Source: Gellertiella hungarica
GTDB lineage: Bacteria > Pseudomonadota > Alphaproteobacteria > Rhizobiales > Rhizobiaceae
DNA: 64,000 nt
Assembly (NCBI RefSeq): GCF_014197145.1
Contig: NZ_JACIEZ010000008.1
Location: 1 to 64,000, forward strand
Direction of reading: 5' to 3'
Positions 29,481 through 37,628 of the stretch are shown one piece after another; the stretch's first letter is position 1; the number at the start of each line of letters is the position of its first letter. The position numbers and the translations under genes are program-made. The notes below the pieces were generated by a model, which saw only the letters and a list, made by a program, of their open reading frames with translations, had not been told where the DNA came from and made no database searches.

Positions 29481-30554
29481 TCAGGCCAGATCTTCCATCG
29501 GAATGCGGATCCGACAGCGTATGCCCTCGGGGAGAAAATCCAGATCTGCCCCGCCGGCCGGCGAATATTGCAGGCTGCGGGTGATGACGGTCTGGCCGAA
29601 GCCGCTGTTGCCGGGGGTGCTTACCGGCGGGCCGCCGCTTTCGAGCCATTTCAGCTCCGCGTAGGCGCGGCCGGCCTCGCACAGAAGTTCGACATCGACC
29701 CGCCCCTCCGGCGCGGAAAGCGCTCCGAACCGGACCGCATTCGCCGCCAGTTCGTGAATGATGAGCCCGAGCGCAATCGCGGCCCGGGGCAGAAGGGCAA
29801 TCTCCTGCGCCTTGAGATGGACACGCTTCGACACGTCGGGCGGAAAGGGCCGAAGCTCCGCCTTGATGATGTCGGCAAGCAGGATCGACGACCAGGACCG
29901 CTCCGCGAGCGTATTGTGCGTTTCAGCAAGCGCCCGCATGCGCCCGGAAAAGGCGGTCCGGAAACCTTCCACCGTCTCGGCCGAAGAAGCAGTGCGGTTG
30001 GAGATCGACAGCACGAGTGCGAGGGTGTTCTTCACCCGATGCTCGACTTCGCGCATCAGCTGTTCAGCCTGCTGCTCCATCAGCAGCTGACGGGAAATGT
30101 CGTAGAAGGTCATGGCAACCGCGGGACGGTCGCCGGCTTCGAAGGGCACGGCGACCACGCGCAGCACCCGCTGCACCCCGGCAAGGGGAAGACGCAGCTC
30201 GGACTCGCATCTGCCTGCCTGCAATGCCTTGGGAGCGAGAGACCGGAAGAGCGTCTCGGCGCCTTCCGGCACCGTTCGGGGGTTACGCTCGAGATCGCTC
30301 CGGGAGGGATCGGACTGGAGGAGACGCAGCAGCGCGGGATTGGCGTAAAGCAGGTCGCCTTGCGCCGAAACGGCCGCGACTGCGGCATCCTGCGCAGCCA
30401 GCAGCGATCGATGGGCCTCTGCCTCAGGCAGTTCCGGCAGCGCATCGGCGCGCTCCCGGTGCCATTTCGACTGGTTCAGGTCGAGGCGGTAACGGACCCG
30501 TGCATGCTTTTTTTCCACAAGATCTTTCCCACCCGCCTTCATACGCATGCCCAT
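29481..30554 (-). CDS. PAS-containing HWE/HisKA_2 histidine kinase (orphan)
   Basis: About 357 residues from the ATG at 30554. No start has a good ribosome-binding site; ATGs at 30548 and 30542 are equally possible and the frame is open to 30758. A PAS domain (about 50-155, AQDAAVAAVSAQGDLLYANPA) precedes His172 in REVEHRVKNTLALVLSI and a diverged ATPase (ALGLIIHELAANAVRFGAL, GFGQTVITRSLQY). It is cytoplasmic with no receiver and no partner nearby. HWE/HisKA_2 kinases commonly phosphorylate PhyR or single-domain regulators, so it may be a second GSR input; that is inference. Confidence 0.8.
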   Translation of the reverse strand: MGMRMKAGGKDLVEKKHARVRYRLDLNQSKWHRERADALPELPEAEAHRSLLAAQDAAVAAVSAQGDLLYANPALLRLLQSDPSRSDLERNPRTVPEGAETLFRSLAPKALQAGRCESELRLPLAGVQRVLRVVAVPFEAGDRPAVAMTFYDISRQLLMEQQAEQLMREVEHRVKNTLALVLSISNRTASSAETVEGFRTAFSGRMRALAETHNTLAERSWSSILLADIIKAELRPFPPDVSKRVHLKAQEIALLPRAAIALGLIIHELAANAVRFGALSAPEGRVDVELLCEAGRAYAELKWLESGGPPVSTPGNSGFGQTVITRSLQYSPAGGADLDFLPEGIRCRIRIPMEDLA

Positions 30555-30812
30555 AATGCAAGATGGGGCCGAGGCCCCCTGACCGATCACGATACGCCGG
30601 CAGGAATGGGGAGCGCCCGTCCCGATCGAAGCGGCAGGCTGGCCCGGGTAAGCGGGCCAGGCGTGCGCGATTCCATCCTCAGCGTTCATCCGAAACCGCT
30701 GAAACGGATAATCGTTGCATGTGGGTGAGAGATTTGGCCATGAGTCCTCGAGTGACAAATGGCGTGTGGAAACAAGGCCATCCCGGCGGTTCGCCGGAAT
30801 GGCGCGCCTGTG

Positions 30813-31559
30813 TCAGGCCTGTTCGGCGGCAACGCCTTCCGCAGCGGCCACCAGCTCGCGGCCATAGGCGCTGCCGAGGTTCCGGTGACGCAACTGCTCG
30901 ACGCCGGCAATTTCCTGGATCTGCCCTGCCTTCAGCACCGCGAGACGATCGCAGAGAAAGGACACCACCGGCAGGTCATGGGTGACCAGCAGGAAGGTCA
31001 GCCCCCGCTCGGCACGCAGGCCCTTCAGAAGATTGAGGATCTCGGCCTGCACAGAAACGTCGAGGGCGGAAGTCGGTTCGTCGAGCAGCAGGATGTCCGG
31101 CTCCAGCATGAGGGCACGCGCGATGGCGACGCGCTGCCGCTGACCGCCCGAAAGCTGATGCGGCAGGCGGAAGCGAAATTTCCGCGCGAGACCGACGGCA
31201 TCCAGCATCGAAAGAATCCGCTGGTCGCGATCGCCGAGACCGTGGATCTGCAGCGGTTCGTCGAGGTGGTCGTCCACGGTGCGGCGCGGGTGCAGCGAGC
31301 CGTAGGGGTCCTGAAACACCATCTGGACACGGCGGATCAGCTCCCTGGGATGCTTGCCCGGTGACAGTCGGACATCGCCGAGATCGACCGTGCCGCTCCA
31401 GTCCCGGATCTGCCCGGCCAGTGCCTTGAGCACCGTGGACTTGCCCGAACCGCTTTCGCCCACCAGGGCAAAGCTCTCCCCGGTCGCTATGTCGAGCGAG
31501 ACATCCCGCACCACATGGGCCGATCCATAATGCACATTGAGCTTGTCGATACGGATCAT
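30813..31559 (-). CDS. Peptide/opine-type ABC transporter ATP-binding protein (second ATPase)
   Basis: 248 residues from the ATG at 31559. Walker A GESGSGKST, Q-loop QMVFQDPYGSLHPR, signature LSGGQRQRVAIARAL, Walker B ILLLDEPTSALD and H-loop THDLPVV are all intact. The DPYGSLHPR element marks the DppF/OppF class. It starts one base after the first ATPase gene. It is the last cistron of the minus-strand transporter operon; 30555-30812 has no gene that I can support. Confidence 0.92.
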   Translation of the reverse strand: MIRIDKLNVHYGSAHVVRDVSLDIATGESFALVGESGSGKSTVLKALAGQIRDWSGTVDLGDVRLSPGKHPRELIRRVQMVFQDPYGSLHPRRTVDDHLDEPLQIHGLGDRDQRILSMLDAVGLARKFRFRLPHQLSGGQRQRVAIARALMLEPDILLLDEPTSALDVSVQAEILNLLKGLRAERGLTFLLVTHDLPVVSFLCDRLAVLKAGQIQEIAGVEQLRHRNLGSAYGRELVAAAEGVAAEQA

Positions 31560-31560
31560 G

Positions 31561-32391
31561 TCACAGGCCTCCCAGGGACTGGCGGTCGAGGACGGGCAGC
31601 GTCTGGCGGGTCTCGTCGAGCCTTGGCAGCGAGGCAAGCAGGCCGCGCGTGTAGGGATGGGTCGCCTCGCCCAGCTTTCCGGCGGCGCAGGTTTCCACCA
31701 CCCGGCCGTTGAACATCACGAGAATGCGGTCGCACCAGCGCGCGACCATGTTGAGGTCGTGGCTGATCATGATGAGGCCCATGCCGGTCCGCTGCACGAG
31801 ATCGTCGAGGATCTCCAGAACCTGCCCGCGAACGGAAACGTCGAGCGCCGAGGTGGGCTCGTCCGCGATCATCAGGTCGGGCTCGAGCACGGCCATCATG
31901 GCGATCATCACCCGCTGGCCCATGCCGCCCGAAACCTCGTGCGGATAAAGCCGGTAGACCCGCTCCGGATCGGTGATGCGCACCGCCTCCAGCATCTTCA
32001 GCACGCGCTGCTTCTGTTCGCGCGCCGACATTCGCCCATGGAAGGCCAGCGCCTCGCCGATCTGCTCGCCGATGGTCATCACCGGGTTGAGGGAGAATTT
32101 GGGGTCCTGCAGGATCATCGAAAGCCGCGCCCCGCGCAGCCGGCGGAACGCCCTTTCGTTCAGGCGGGTAAGGTCTATACCGTCGAACTGCATGCGGTCC
32201 GCGGTGACCACGCCCGGCTTCGGGATAAGGCCGAGCAGCGCACGGCCCGTCATGGATTTGCCCGATCCGCTTTCGCCCACGATGCCGAGGCGCTCCTGGC
32301 CGAGCGAGAAGCTCACGCCCTTCACCACCTCGACCATGCCGGATTCGGAGGGAAACCGGACTTTCAGGTTTTCGACTTCGAGAAGGGCCAT
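31561..32391 (-). CDS. Peptide/opine-type ABC transporter ATP-binding protein (first ATPase)
   Basis: 276 residues. Walker A GESGSGKSM (Met instead of the usual Thr/Ser after the Lys-Ser pair), Q-loop ILQDPKFSLNP, signature VSGGMGQRVMIAMM and Walker B LMIADEPTSALDVSVRG mark the DppD/OppD class. The LSGGQ is degenerate (VSGGM), as in many DppD proteins. It starts one base after the stop of the second permease gene. Confidence 0.92.
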   Translation of the reverse strand: MALLEVENLKVRFPSESGMVEVVKGVSFSLGQERLGIVGESGSGKSMTGRALLGLIPKPGVVTADRMQFDGIDLTRLNERAFRRLRGARLSMILQDPKFSLNPVMTIGEQIGEALAFHGRMSAREQKQRVLKMLEAVRITDPERVYRLYPHEVSGGMGQRVMIAMMAVLEPDLMIADEPTSALDVSVRGQVLEILDDLVQRTGMGLIMISHDLNMVARWCDRILVMFNGRVVETCAAGKLGEATHPYTRGLLASLPRLDETRQTLPVLDRQSLGGL

Positions 32392-32392
32392 G

Positions 32393-33304
32393 TCACTTGC
32401 TCCGCTGGCGAGGATCGAGAACATCGCGCAGCCCGTCGCCGAAGAGGCAGAAACCGAGGCTGACGACGACGATGGCGAAACCGGGCATGGTCGCGACCCA
32501 CCACTGATCGAGGATGAAGGTACGTCCGCGGGAGATCATCGCTCCCCATTCGGGTGCCGGCGGCTGTGCGCCGAGACCTATGAAGCCGAGGCCAGCCGCG
32601 GTGAGGATGATGCCGGCCATATCGAGCGTCACGCGGATGATCGTGGACGAAAGGCAGAGCGGCAGGATGTGGCGGGCCACGATCCGCCAGTGGCTTCCGC
32701 CCAGCATCCTTACGGCGGCGATGAAGTCGCTGTTGCGGATGGTCAGCGTTTCTGCCCGGGCGATGCGGGCATAGACGGGCCAGGCGGTGATGGTGATGGC
32801 GATGACCGCATTGCCGATGCCCGGCCCCAGCGCGGCGACGAAGGCAAGCGCCAGGATCAGCCGCGGCATGGAGAGAAAGACATCGGTCACGCCCATGAGG
32901 GCCCGGTCCACCCAGCCGCCGAAATAACCCGCGACGGCCCCCAGCACCAGGCCGATAGGCGCCGAGAGAACGGCCACGAGCAGAACGATGTAGAGCGTGA
33001 TCCGCGAACCGTGGATGACGCGGGAGAGAATGTCCCGCCCGAGTTCGTCCGTGCCCATCCAGTGTTCGGCAGAGGGTGGCAGGAGGCGGTTCGAGAGCGA
33101 CCCCTCGATCGGCGAATAGGGAGCAAGCCAGGGCGCGAAGGCCGCGACAACGAGCAGGGCGAGGATGATGACCAGACCGAGAACCGCCAGCGGATTGCGC
33201 ATCAGGGCGCGCGTCATCCGGTAGGACTGGCCAAGCTTCGCCTGAAGGCGCGTTTCGGGGTTTTCGTCCAGCAGCCAGTCACGGGAAAGAACAGAGAGGG
33301 TCAC
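32393..33304 (-). CDS. Peptide/opine-type ABC transporter permease (DppC-like)
   Basis: 303 residues from a GTG at 33304, with GAGGAG seven bases upstream. It starts ten bases after the first permease stop, so the longer in-frame ATG at 33352 inside that gene is less likely. An N-terminal OppC-type leader with one membrane span (NPLAVLGLVIILALLVVAAF), HWMGTDELGRDILSRVIHGSR, and an EAA-like loop (AAVRMLGGSHWRIVARHILP) define the DppC class with six spans. Confidence 0.9.
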   Translation of the reverse strand: MTLSVLSRDWLLDENPETRLQAKLGQSYRMTRALMRNPLAVLGLVIILALLVVAAFAPWLAPYSPIEGSLSNRLLPPSAEHWMGTDELGRDILSRVIHGSRITLYIVLLVAVLSAPIGLVLGAVAGYFGGWVDRALMGVTDVFLSMPRLILALAFVAALGPGIGNAVIAITITAWPVYARIARAETLTIRNSDFIAAVRMLGGSHWRIVARHILPLCLSSTIIRVTLDMAGIILTAAGLGFIGLGAQPPAPEWGAMISRGRTFILDQWWVATMPGFAIVVVSLGFCLFGDGLRDVLDPRQRSK

Positions 33305-33314
33305 GGGCGTCTCC

Positions 33315-34355
33315 TCAGCGGGCGCGCGGATCAAGGATGCGGTAGAGCGCATCGGAGATCTTGTTGATGGCGATGAAGACGGCGCCGATGACCAGCGTGC
33401 CGCCCAGAACGGCGTTCATGTCCGCATTGAGAAGCGCCGTCGTGAGGTAGTTGCCGATCCCGGGCCATGAGAAGACCGTTTCCACCATCACAGAGCCCTC
33501 GAGAAGGGCCGCATAGGACAGGCCGATCACGGTGATCAGCTGGACGCGGATGGGCCGGAAGGCATGCCGCCAGATGATCACGCGCGCCGGCACGCCCTTC
33601 ACCCGCGCCGTGATGATGAACTCCTGGCCCAGCTGGTCGAGCATGAAGCTGCGCGTCATCCGGGCGATATAGGCAAGGCTGAAGAAGCCGAGGATGGTGG
33701 CCGGCAGGATGATGTGGCTGAACGCATTGGTGAAGCTTTCGAAATCGCCTGCAATCAGGCTGTCGACCAGAAGCAGGCCCGTCACCGGCGGCACCATGCC
33801 ATCGAGGAAGATATCGATACGGCCGGGACCGGCCACCCATTTGAGCTGCGCATAGAAGAGGACGAGCCCGACCAGGCCCAGCCAGAAGGCCGGAATGGCA
33901 TAGCCGGCAAGTCCGATCACCCGGATCACCTGATCGATGATGCTGCCCTGCCGGGCGGCGGCAAGCGCGCCGAGCGGCACACCGATGACCACGCCGATGA
34001 GAATGCCGAGCGTCGCCATTTCCAGCGTCGCCGGGAAGTAGCGGGCGATATCCTCCATCACGGGACGCTGGGTGCTGACCGAAAGGCCGAAGTCGCCGCG
34101 CAGGATGCCTGCCACATAATGCACGAACTGGAGGATCAGGGGATCGTTGAGGCCCATGCGCTCCTTCGCCGCCTCGTAGACGGCGGGCGGAGCCCGGTCC
34201 CCGACGACGGCCAGAACCGGATCGATGGGCACCACCCGGCCGATGAAGAAGGTGATCGCCAGCAACCCCAGGCCGGTCAATGCCAGCGAAAGGACAAAGC
34301 CGATCGCCGTTTTTGCCCAGGCGGGGAGAAGACGGCCGCTTCCCTTTTGTGTCAT
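33315..34355 (-). CDS. Peptide/opine-type ABC transporter permease (DppB-like)
   Basis: 346 residues from the ATG at 34355, with a GGGGGA box; an alternative ATG ten codons upstream overlaps the promoter region. Six predicted spans; ERMGLNDPLILQFVHYVAGI and GDFGLSVSTQRPVMEDI are DppB-type, and the EAA loop is ITARVKGVPARVIIWRHAFRP. First gene of the minus-strand half of the importer, divergent from the XRE-cupin regulator. Confidence 0.92.
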   Translation of the reverse strand: MTQKGSGRLLPAWAKTAIGFVLSLALTGLGLLAITFFIGRVVPIDPVLAVVGDRAPPAVYEAAKERMGLNDPLILQFVHYVAGILRGDFGLSVSTQRPVMEDIARYFPATLEMATLGILIGVVIGVPLGALAAARQGSIIDQVIRVIGLAGYAIPAFWLGLVGLVLFYAQLKWVAGPGRIDIFLDGMVPPVTGLLLVDSLIAGDFESFTNAFSHIILPATILGFFSLAYIARMTRSFMLDQLGQEFIITARVKGVPARVIIWRHAFRPIRVQLITVIGLSYAALLEGSVMVETVFSWPGIGNYLTTALLNADMNAVLGGTLVIGAVFIAINKISDALYRILDPRAR

Positions 34356-34378
34356 AATAGGTCCCCCATAAAGTTTTT

Positions 34379-34410
34379 TTGACATAGCAAAAAATTTTTA
34401 CTAGGGTCAA
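34379..34410. promoter_or_regulatory. Divergent promoter and dyad operator between dppB-like and the XRE-cupin gene
   Basis: TTGACATAG (34379-34387) and CTAGGGTCAA (34401-34410) form an imperfect dyad around an A6T5 core. On the plus strand TTGACA (34379-34384), 17 bases, TAGGGT (34402-34407) gives a promoter 20-30 bases ahead of the regulator ATG. On the minus strand TTGACC (34410-34405) with CTATGT 17 bases on faces the permease. One regulator dimer or tetramer could thus control both directions. Confidence 0.55.
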
Positions 34411-34433
34411 AAGAAATATCGGAACAGCTTCGC

Positions 34434-35027
34434 ATGAACTCGCCACTTCCCAGATCCGAGGGTCCCTACTCTCCCCAGTTCGGCAGCCGCATCCGCGAGC
34501 TGCGCCGAAAAAATGAGTTGACGCTTCAGGCGCTTGCCGATCAGGCGGGCATCTCGGTCGGCTTCCTGAGCCAGGTGGAGCGCGACAAGGCGACTCCCTC
34601 TCTCGGCACCCTTGCGGCGCTTGCCTCCGCACTCGGGGTGGAGATCGACTGGTTCATCGCCACACCCAAGCCTCGCGACAGCATAACACGGGCCGGGGAA
34701 CGCGAACGATTTTCTCTGGCGGACAGCTCGCTTGTCTATGAGCGCATCACGACAAGCCTTCCCGGCGGCACGCTGTCTTCGCTGATCATCGAGATACCGC
34801 CGGGCTACCAGTCCGAAATCACCGCGCATACGGGCGAAGAGCTGCTTCTGGTGCTTGAGGGCACCGTGCGGCAGACGCTCGGGGATACCGCCATGGTGCT
34901 CTATCCCGGCGACAGCCTGCATTTCATGGGGGATACCCCGCATTCCTTCGGCAATATCGGCGACCGTCCTGCCCGTCTCCTGTGGACCGGCACGGCGCCG
35001 CGCTTGCTGGGCAAGACCCCTGAATAA
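34434..35027 (+). CDS. XRE-family regulator with C-terminal cupin sensor
   Basis: 197 residues. HTH_XRE (about 17-71: RIRELRRKNELTLQALAD, GISVGFLSQVERDKATPSL) is followed by a cupin_2 barrel (about 115-190: GYQSEITAHTGEELLLVLEG, YPGDSLHFMGDTPHSF), which normally binds the small ligand or metal. It lies between the divergent transporter halves and is the likely repressor of both. The ribosome-binding site is weak (GGAAC), which fits low expression. The ligand is presumably the imported solute. Confidence 0.88.
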   Translation: MNSPLPRSEGPYSPQFGSRIRELRRKNELTLQALADQAGISVGFLSQVERDKATPSLGTLAALASALGVEIDWFIATPKPRDSITRAGERERFSLADSSLVYERITTSLPGGTLSSLIIEIPPGYQSEITAHTGEELLLVLEGTVRQTLGDTAMVLYPGDSLHFMGDTPHSFGNIGDRPARLLWTGTAPRLLGKTPE

Positions 35028-35048
35028 GCCCGAGGGGGCGGGGTTTTT
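35016..35048 (+). terminator. Possible terminator after the XRE-cupin gene
   Basis: ACCCC (35016-35020) can pair with GGGGT (35040-35044), with an inner CCC/GGG stem, and is followed by TTTTT (35044-35048). The left arm overlaps the end of the regulator CDS. It would separate the regulator from the highly expressed binding-protein gene, whose start is 90 bases on. Confidence 0.4.
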
Positions 35049-35116
35049 CGGTCTCCGGCGTCGACAGGCTCCGGGACCGGCACGACAAAAATCTGAAAAA
35101 ACGAACTGGAGGGAAC

Positions 35117-36703
35117 ATGTCCATTTTCAGAACGACACTTGCCGTCAGCCTTCTGGCGCTCGCCACGGCGCCGGCAATCGCGGCCACGCCCGACGATGCG
35201 CTCGTCGTCGCCCAGAACATCGACGACATCGTCACCATCGACCCGGCGACCGCCTATGAATTCAGCTCCGGCGAATATGTAGCCAACGTCTACGACCCGC
35301 TGGTGCGCTACGACGCTGCCGACCCGTCCAAGCTTGCGCCTGGCCTCGCCAGCGAGTGGACGGAAGATGCCGCCGGCAAGTCCATCACCTTCACCCTGCG
35401 CGACGGCGTGACCTTTACCTCCGGCAATCCGGTGACCGGCGAGGATGTGCTCGGCTCCTGGAAGCGTGTCGTGAAGCTGAACGACGCCCCGGCCTTCATC
35501 CTGACCCAGCTTGGCTGGACGCCCGAGAACATCGGAGAGATGGTCAAGGTCGACGGCAACAAGGTTACCGCCAAGTGGACCGGCGACTTCTCGCCCTCCT
35601 TCGTTCTGAACGTTCTCGCATCCCGCCCGGCATCGGTCGTGGACATGAAGACGGTGATGTCGCATGAGGAAAACGGCGACATGGGCAAGGCCTGGCTGAA
35701 CCAGCATTCCGCCGGCACCGGTCCCTTCGAGCTCGTCAATTTCCGCCCGGCGGAAATGCTGTCGCTGAAGGCAAACCCGAACTATTTCGGCGGCGCGCCC
35801 ACCATGCAGAAGGTGGTGATCCGCCATGTGGCCGAGGCCGCCACCCAGCGTCTGATGCTGGAATCGGGCGATGCCGACATGGCGAAGAACCTTACCCCCG
35901 ACCAGATTGCCGGCCTGTCCACCAATGCCTCGATCAAGGTCGAGACCTATCCGCAGGCCGCGGTTCACTGGCTGTCCTTCAACCAGAAGGTCGAGGCCCT
36001 CACCAATCCCGCCTTCTGGGAAGCCGCCCGCTACCTCGTCGACTACAAGGGCATGACGGACACCATCCTGAAGGGCCAGATGGAAATTCACCAGGCCTTC
36101 TGGCCGAAGGGCTTCCCCGGCGCACTGAATGACACGCCCTTCACCTATGACGTGGCCAAGGCCAAGGAAATCCTCGAGAAGGGTGGCGTGAAGCTGCCGC
36201 TCACCATCAAGATGGACGTCATCAACGCCAACCCGTTCAACGACATGGCCCAGGCGCTGCAGCAGTCCTTCGCACCCGCCGGCATCAATTTCGAGATCGT
36301 GCCCGGCACCGGCTCGCAGGTCATCACCAAGTACCGTGCCCGTACCCATGAGGCGATGCTGCTCTACTGGGGCCCGGACTTCATGGATCCGCACTCCAAC
36401 GCCTATGCCTTTGCGCACAATGCCGACAATGCGGATGACAAGTACGCTTCGACGACGACCTGGCGCAATGCCTGGATGCCGCCGAAGGAGCTGAACGACA
36501 AGACCATGGACGCCCTCAAGGAGCAGGATTCGACCAAGCGCCTGAAGCTCTATGAGGAACTGCAGAAGTCCGTGCAGGACAGCTCGCCGATCGTCGTGAT
36601 GTTCCAGGAAGTCAAGCAGGTCGCCATGAATGCCAAGGTCACCGGCTACGTGAACGGCGCGATCTCCGACTTCGTCTACTACCGCCTCGTCAAGAAGAAC
36701 TGA
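35117..36703 (+). CDS. Periplasmic solute-binding protein, family 5 (peptide/opine type)
   Basis: 528 residues; GGAGGG box. Signal peptide MSIFRTTLAVSLLALATAPAIAA, then the SBP_bac_5 fold: YVANVYDPLVRYD, LAPGLASEWTEDAAGKSITF, GTGPFELVNFRPAEML and AHNADNADD late in the protein. It delivers solute to the DppBC-like permeases encoded on the other strand. A strong hairpin follows at 36733-36752. The ligand could be a peptide, opine, nickel chelate or glycoside; sequence alone does not decide. Confidence 0.92.
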   Translation: MSIFRTTLAVSLLALATAPAIAATPDDALVVAQNIDDIVTIDPATAYEFSSGEYVANVYDPLVRYDAADPSKLAPGLASEWTEDAAGKSITFTLRDGVTFTSGNPVTGEDVLGSWKRVVKLNDAPAFILTQLGWTPENIGEMVKVDGNKVTAKWTGDFSPSFVLNVLASRPASVVDMKTVMSHEENGDMGKAWLNQHSAGTGPFELVNFRPAEMLSLKANPNYFGGAPTMQKVVIRHVAEAATQRLMLESGDADMAKNLTPDQIAGLSTNASIKVETYPQAAVHWLSFNQKVEALTNPAFWEAARYLVDYKGMTDTILKGQMEIHQAFWPKGFPGALNDTPFTYDVAKAKEILEKGGVKLPLTIKMDVINANPFNDMAQALQQSFAPAGINFEIVPGTGSQVITKYRARTHEAMLLYWGPDFMDPHSNAYAFAHNADNADDKYASTTTWRNAWMPPKELNDKTMDALKEQDSTKRLKLYEELQKSVQDSSPIVVMFQEVKQVAMNAKVTGYVNGAISDFVYYRLVKKN

Positions 36704-36732
36704 TCGCGGCGACGAACCGATTTTGCGAATTG

Positions 36733-36752
36733 GCGGGGCCTTCAGGCCCCGC
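36733..36752 (+). other. Intercistronic stem-loop between binding protein and GAF genes
   Basis: GCGGGGCC (36733-36740), loop TTCA, GGCCCCGC (36745-36752): a perfect 8-bp GC stem 29 bases after the binding-protein stop. There is no U-run, so it more likely protects the upstream mRNA 3' end or reduces read-through into the GAF gene than stops transcription fully. Confidence 0.65.
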
Positions 36753-36786
36753 TTCACTCAGAGCCACTGATTCAGGACCATTGCGC

Positions 36787-37245
36787 ATGTCTTCCGATCC
36801 CCAGACCGTTTTTGCAGATCTTCACCGGACAATCGACGCGGCCGTCGGTGCACGCCTGTTCACCGTCACCGTGCTTGACCGCAAGGCAAAGCTTGCCCGC
36901 CGCGCCTATACGTCCCATCCGGCGGAGTATCCGACCTCGGGCGTCAAGCCCATGCTGGTGGACGGCTGGAGCGAAAAGGTGATCGACCGCGGCGAAACCT
37001 TCATTGCCAACACCACGGACGGCTTCTCTCCCTATTTCCCGGATCATCCGCTGATCAACAGCCTTGGATGCCATTCCGCGATGAACCTGCCCGTCATCGA
37101 GGAGGGCGAGGTGATCGGCACGGTCAACCTGCTGGATATCGAACAGCATTTCACCCCGGAGCGGGTGGAGCGTATCCGTTCGCTCGTCGAGGAAAACAAG
37201 CCCGCCCTGGTGCGCGCCATGCGCGATACCCCGATGACGGCCTGA
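36787..37245 (+). CDS. Small free-standing GAF-domain protein
   Basis: 152 residues from the ATG at 36787. A single GAF fold: LFTVTVLDRKAKLARRAYTS, GWSEKVIDRGETFIANTTDG, SLGCHSAMNLPVIEEGEVIGTVNLLDIE. It resembles free-methionine sulfoxide reductases in length, but only one Cys (in LGCHS) is present, so that redox chemistry is unlikely. It is the last cistron behind the binding protein and is closed by a terminator. It may sense or modify the imported compound; no partner output domain is present. Confidence 0.75.
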   Translation: MSSDPQTVFADLHRTIDAAVGARLFTVTVLDRKAKLARRAYTSHPAEYPTSGVKPMLVDGWSEKVIDRGETFIANTTDGFSPYFPDHPLINSLGCHSAMNLPVIEEGEVIGTVNLLDIEQHFTPERVERIRSLVEENKPALVRAMRDTPMTA

Positions 37246-37268
37246 GAGAAACCGCATACCCTTCAGGA

Positions 37269-37291
37269 GGGCGCCCCGGTGGCGCCCTTTT
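37269..37291 (+). terminator. Rho-independent terminator after the GAF gene
   Basis: GGGCGCC (37269-37275), loop CCGGT, GGCGCCC (37281-37287), then TTTT (37288-37291). It lies 23 bases past the GAF stop. It is also at the 3' end of the convergent rhamnose operon, but the U-run serves the plus strand. Confidence 0.85.
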
Positions 37292-37296
37292 CGCAT

Positions 37297-37614
37297 TCAG
37301 GGAAGGTGGAACATCTTCGCGAGCGGCACCTGAACCGGGGTGTTGTCCGGCTCCGTCTCCATGATGTCGGCCATCATGTCCCACCAGCGGCGCACGATGG
37401 GCTCCATCGGCAGGCGATCCATTCCATGGTCGTCGCTCCGCTTCAGGACGCCGAAGAGATGGTTCGTCTCCTCGTCCAGCCAGATCGAGTAATCGGCAAC
37501 GCCCGCCTCTTTCAGAAGAGCGGCAAGCTCCGGCCAGATCGCATCATGACGGCGTTTGTATTCCCCGGCCATGCCGGGGAAGAGGTTCATGCGGAAGGCA
37601 ATCGTCTCGGCCAT
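37297..37614 (-). CDS. rhaU: L-rhamnose mutarotase
   Basis: 105 residues, the usual RhaM/RhaU length. [23 protein letters not shown], the catalytic-region [17 protein letters not shown] and [17 protein letters not shown] are typical of the dimeric ferredoxin-like mutarotase that interconverts alpha- and beta-L-rhamnose. It is the last cistron of the rhamnose uptake operon, 14 bases after rhaK. Confidence 0.93.
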   Translation of the reverse strand: MAETIAFRMNLFPGMAGEYKRRHDAIWPELAALLKEAGVADYSIWLDEETNHLFGVLKRSDDHGMDRLPMEPIVRRWWDMMADIMETEPDNTPVQVPLAKMFHLP

Positions 37615-37628
37615 GGAGTCCTCCTTGA

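Noticed and set aside
36787-37245. Free-methionine (R)-sulfoxide reductase
   Set aside because: Length and GAF fold fit, but the three catalytic or resolving cysteines are missing; only one Cys is present.
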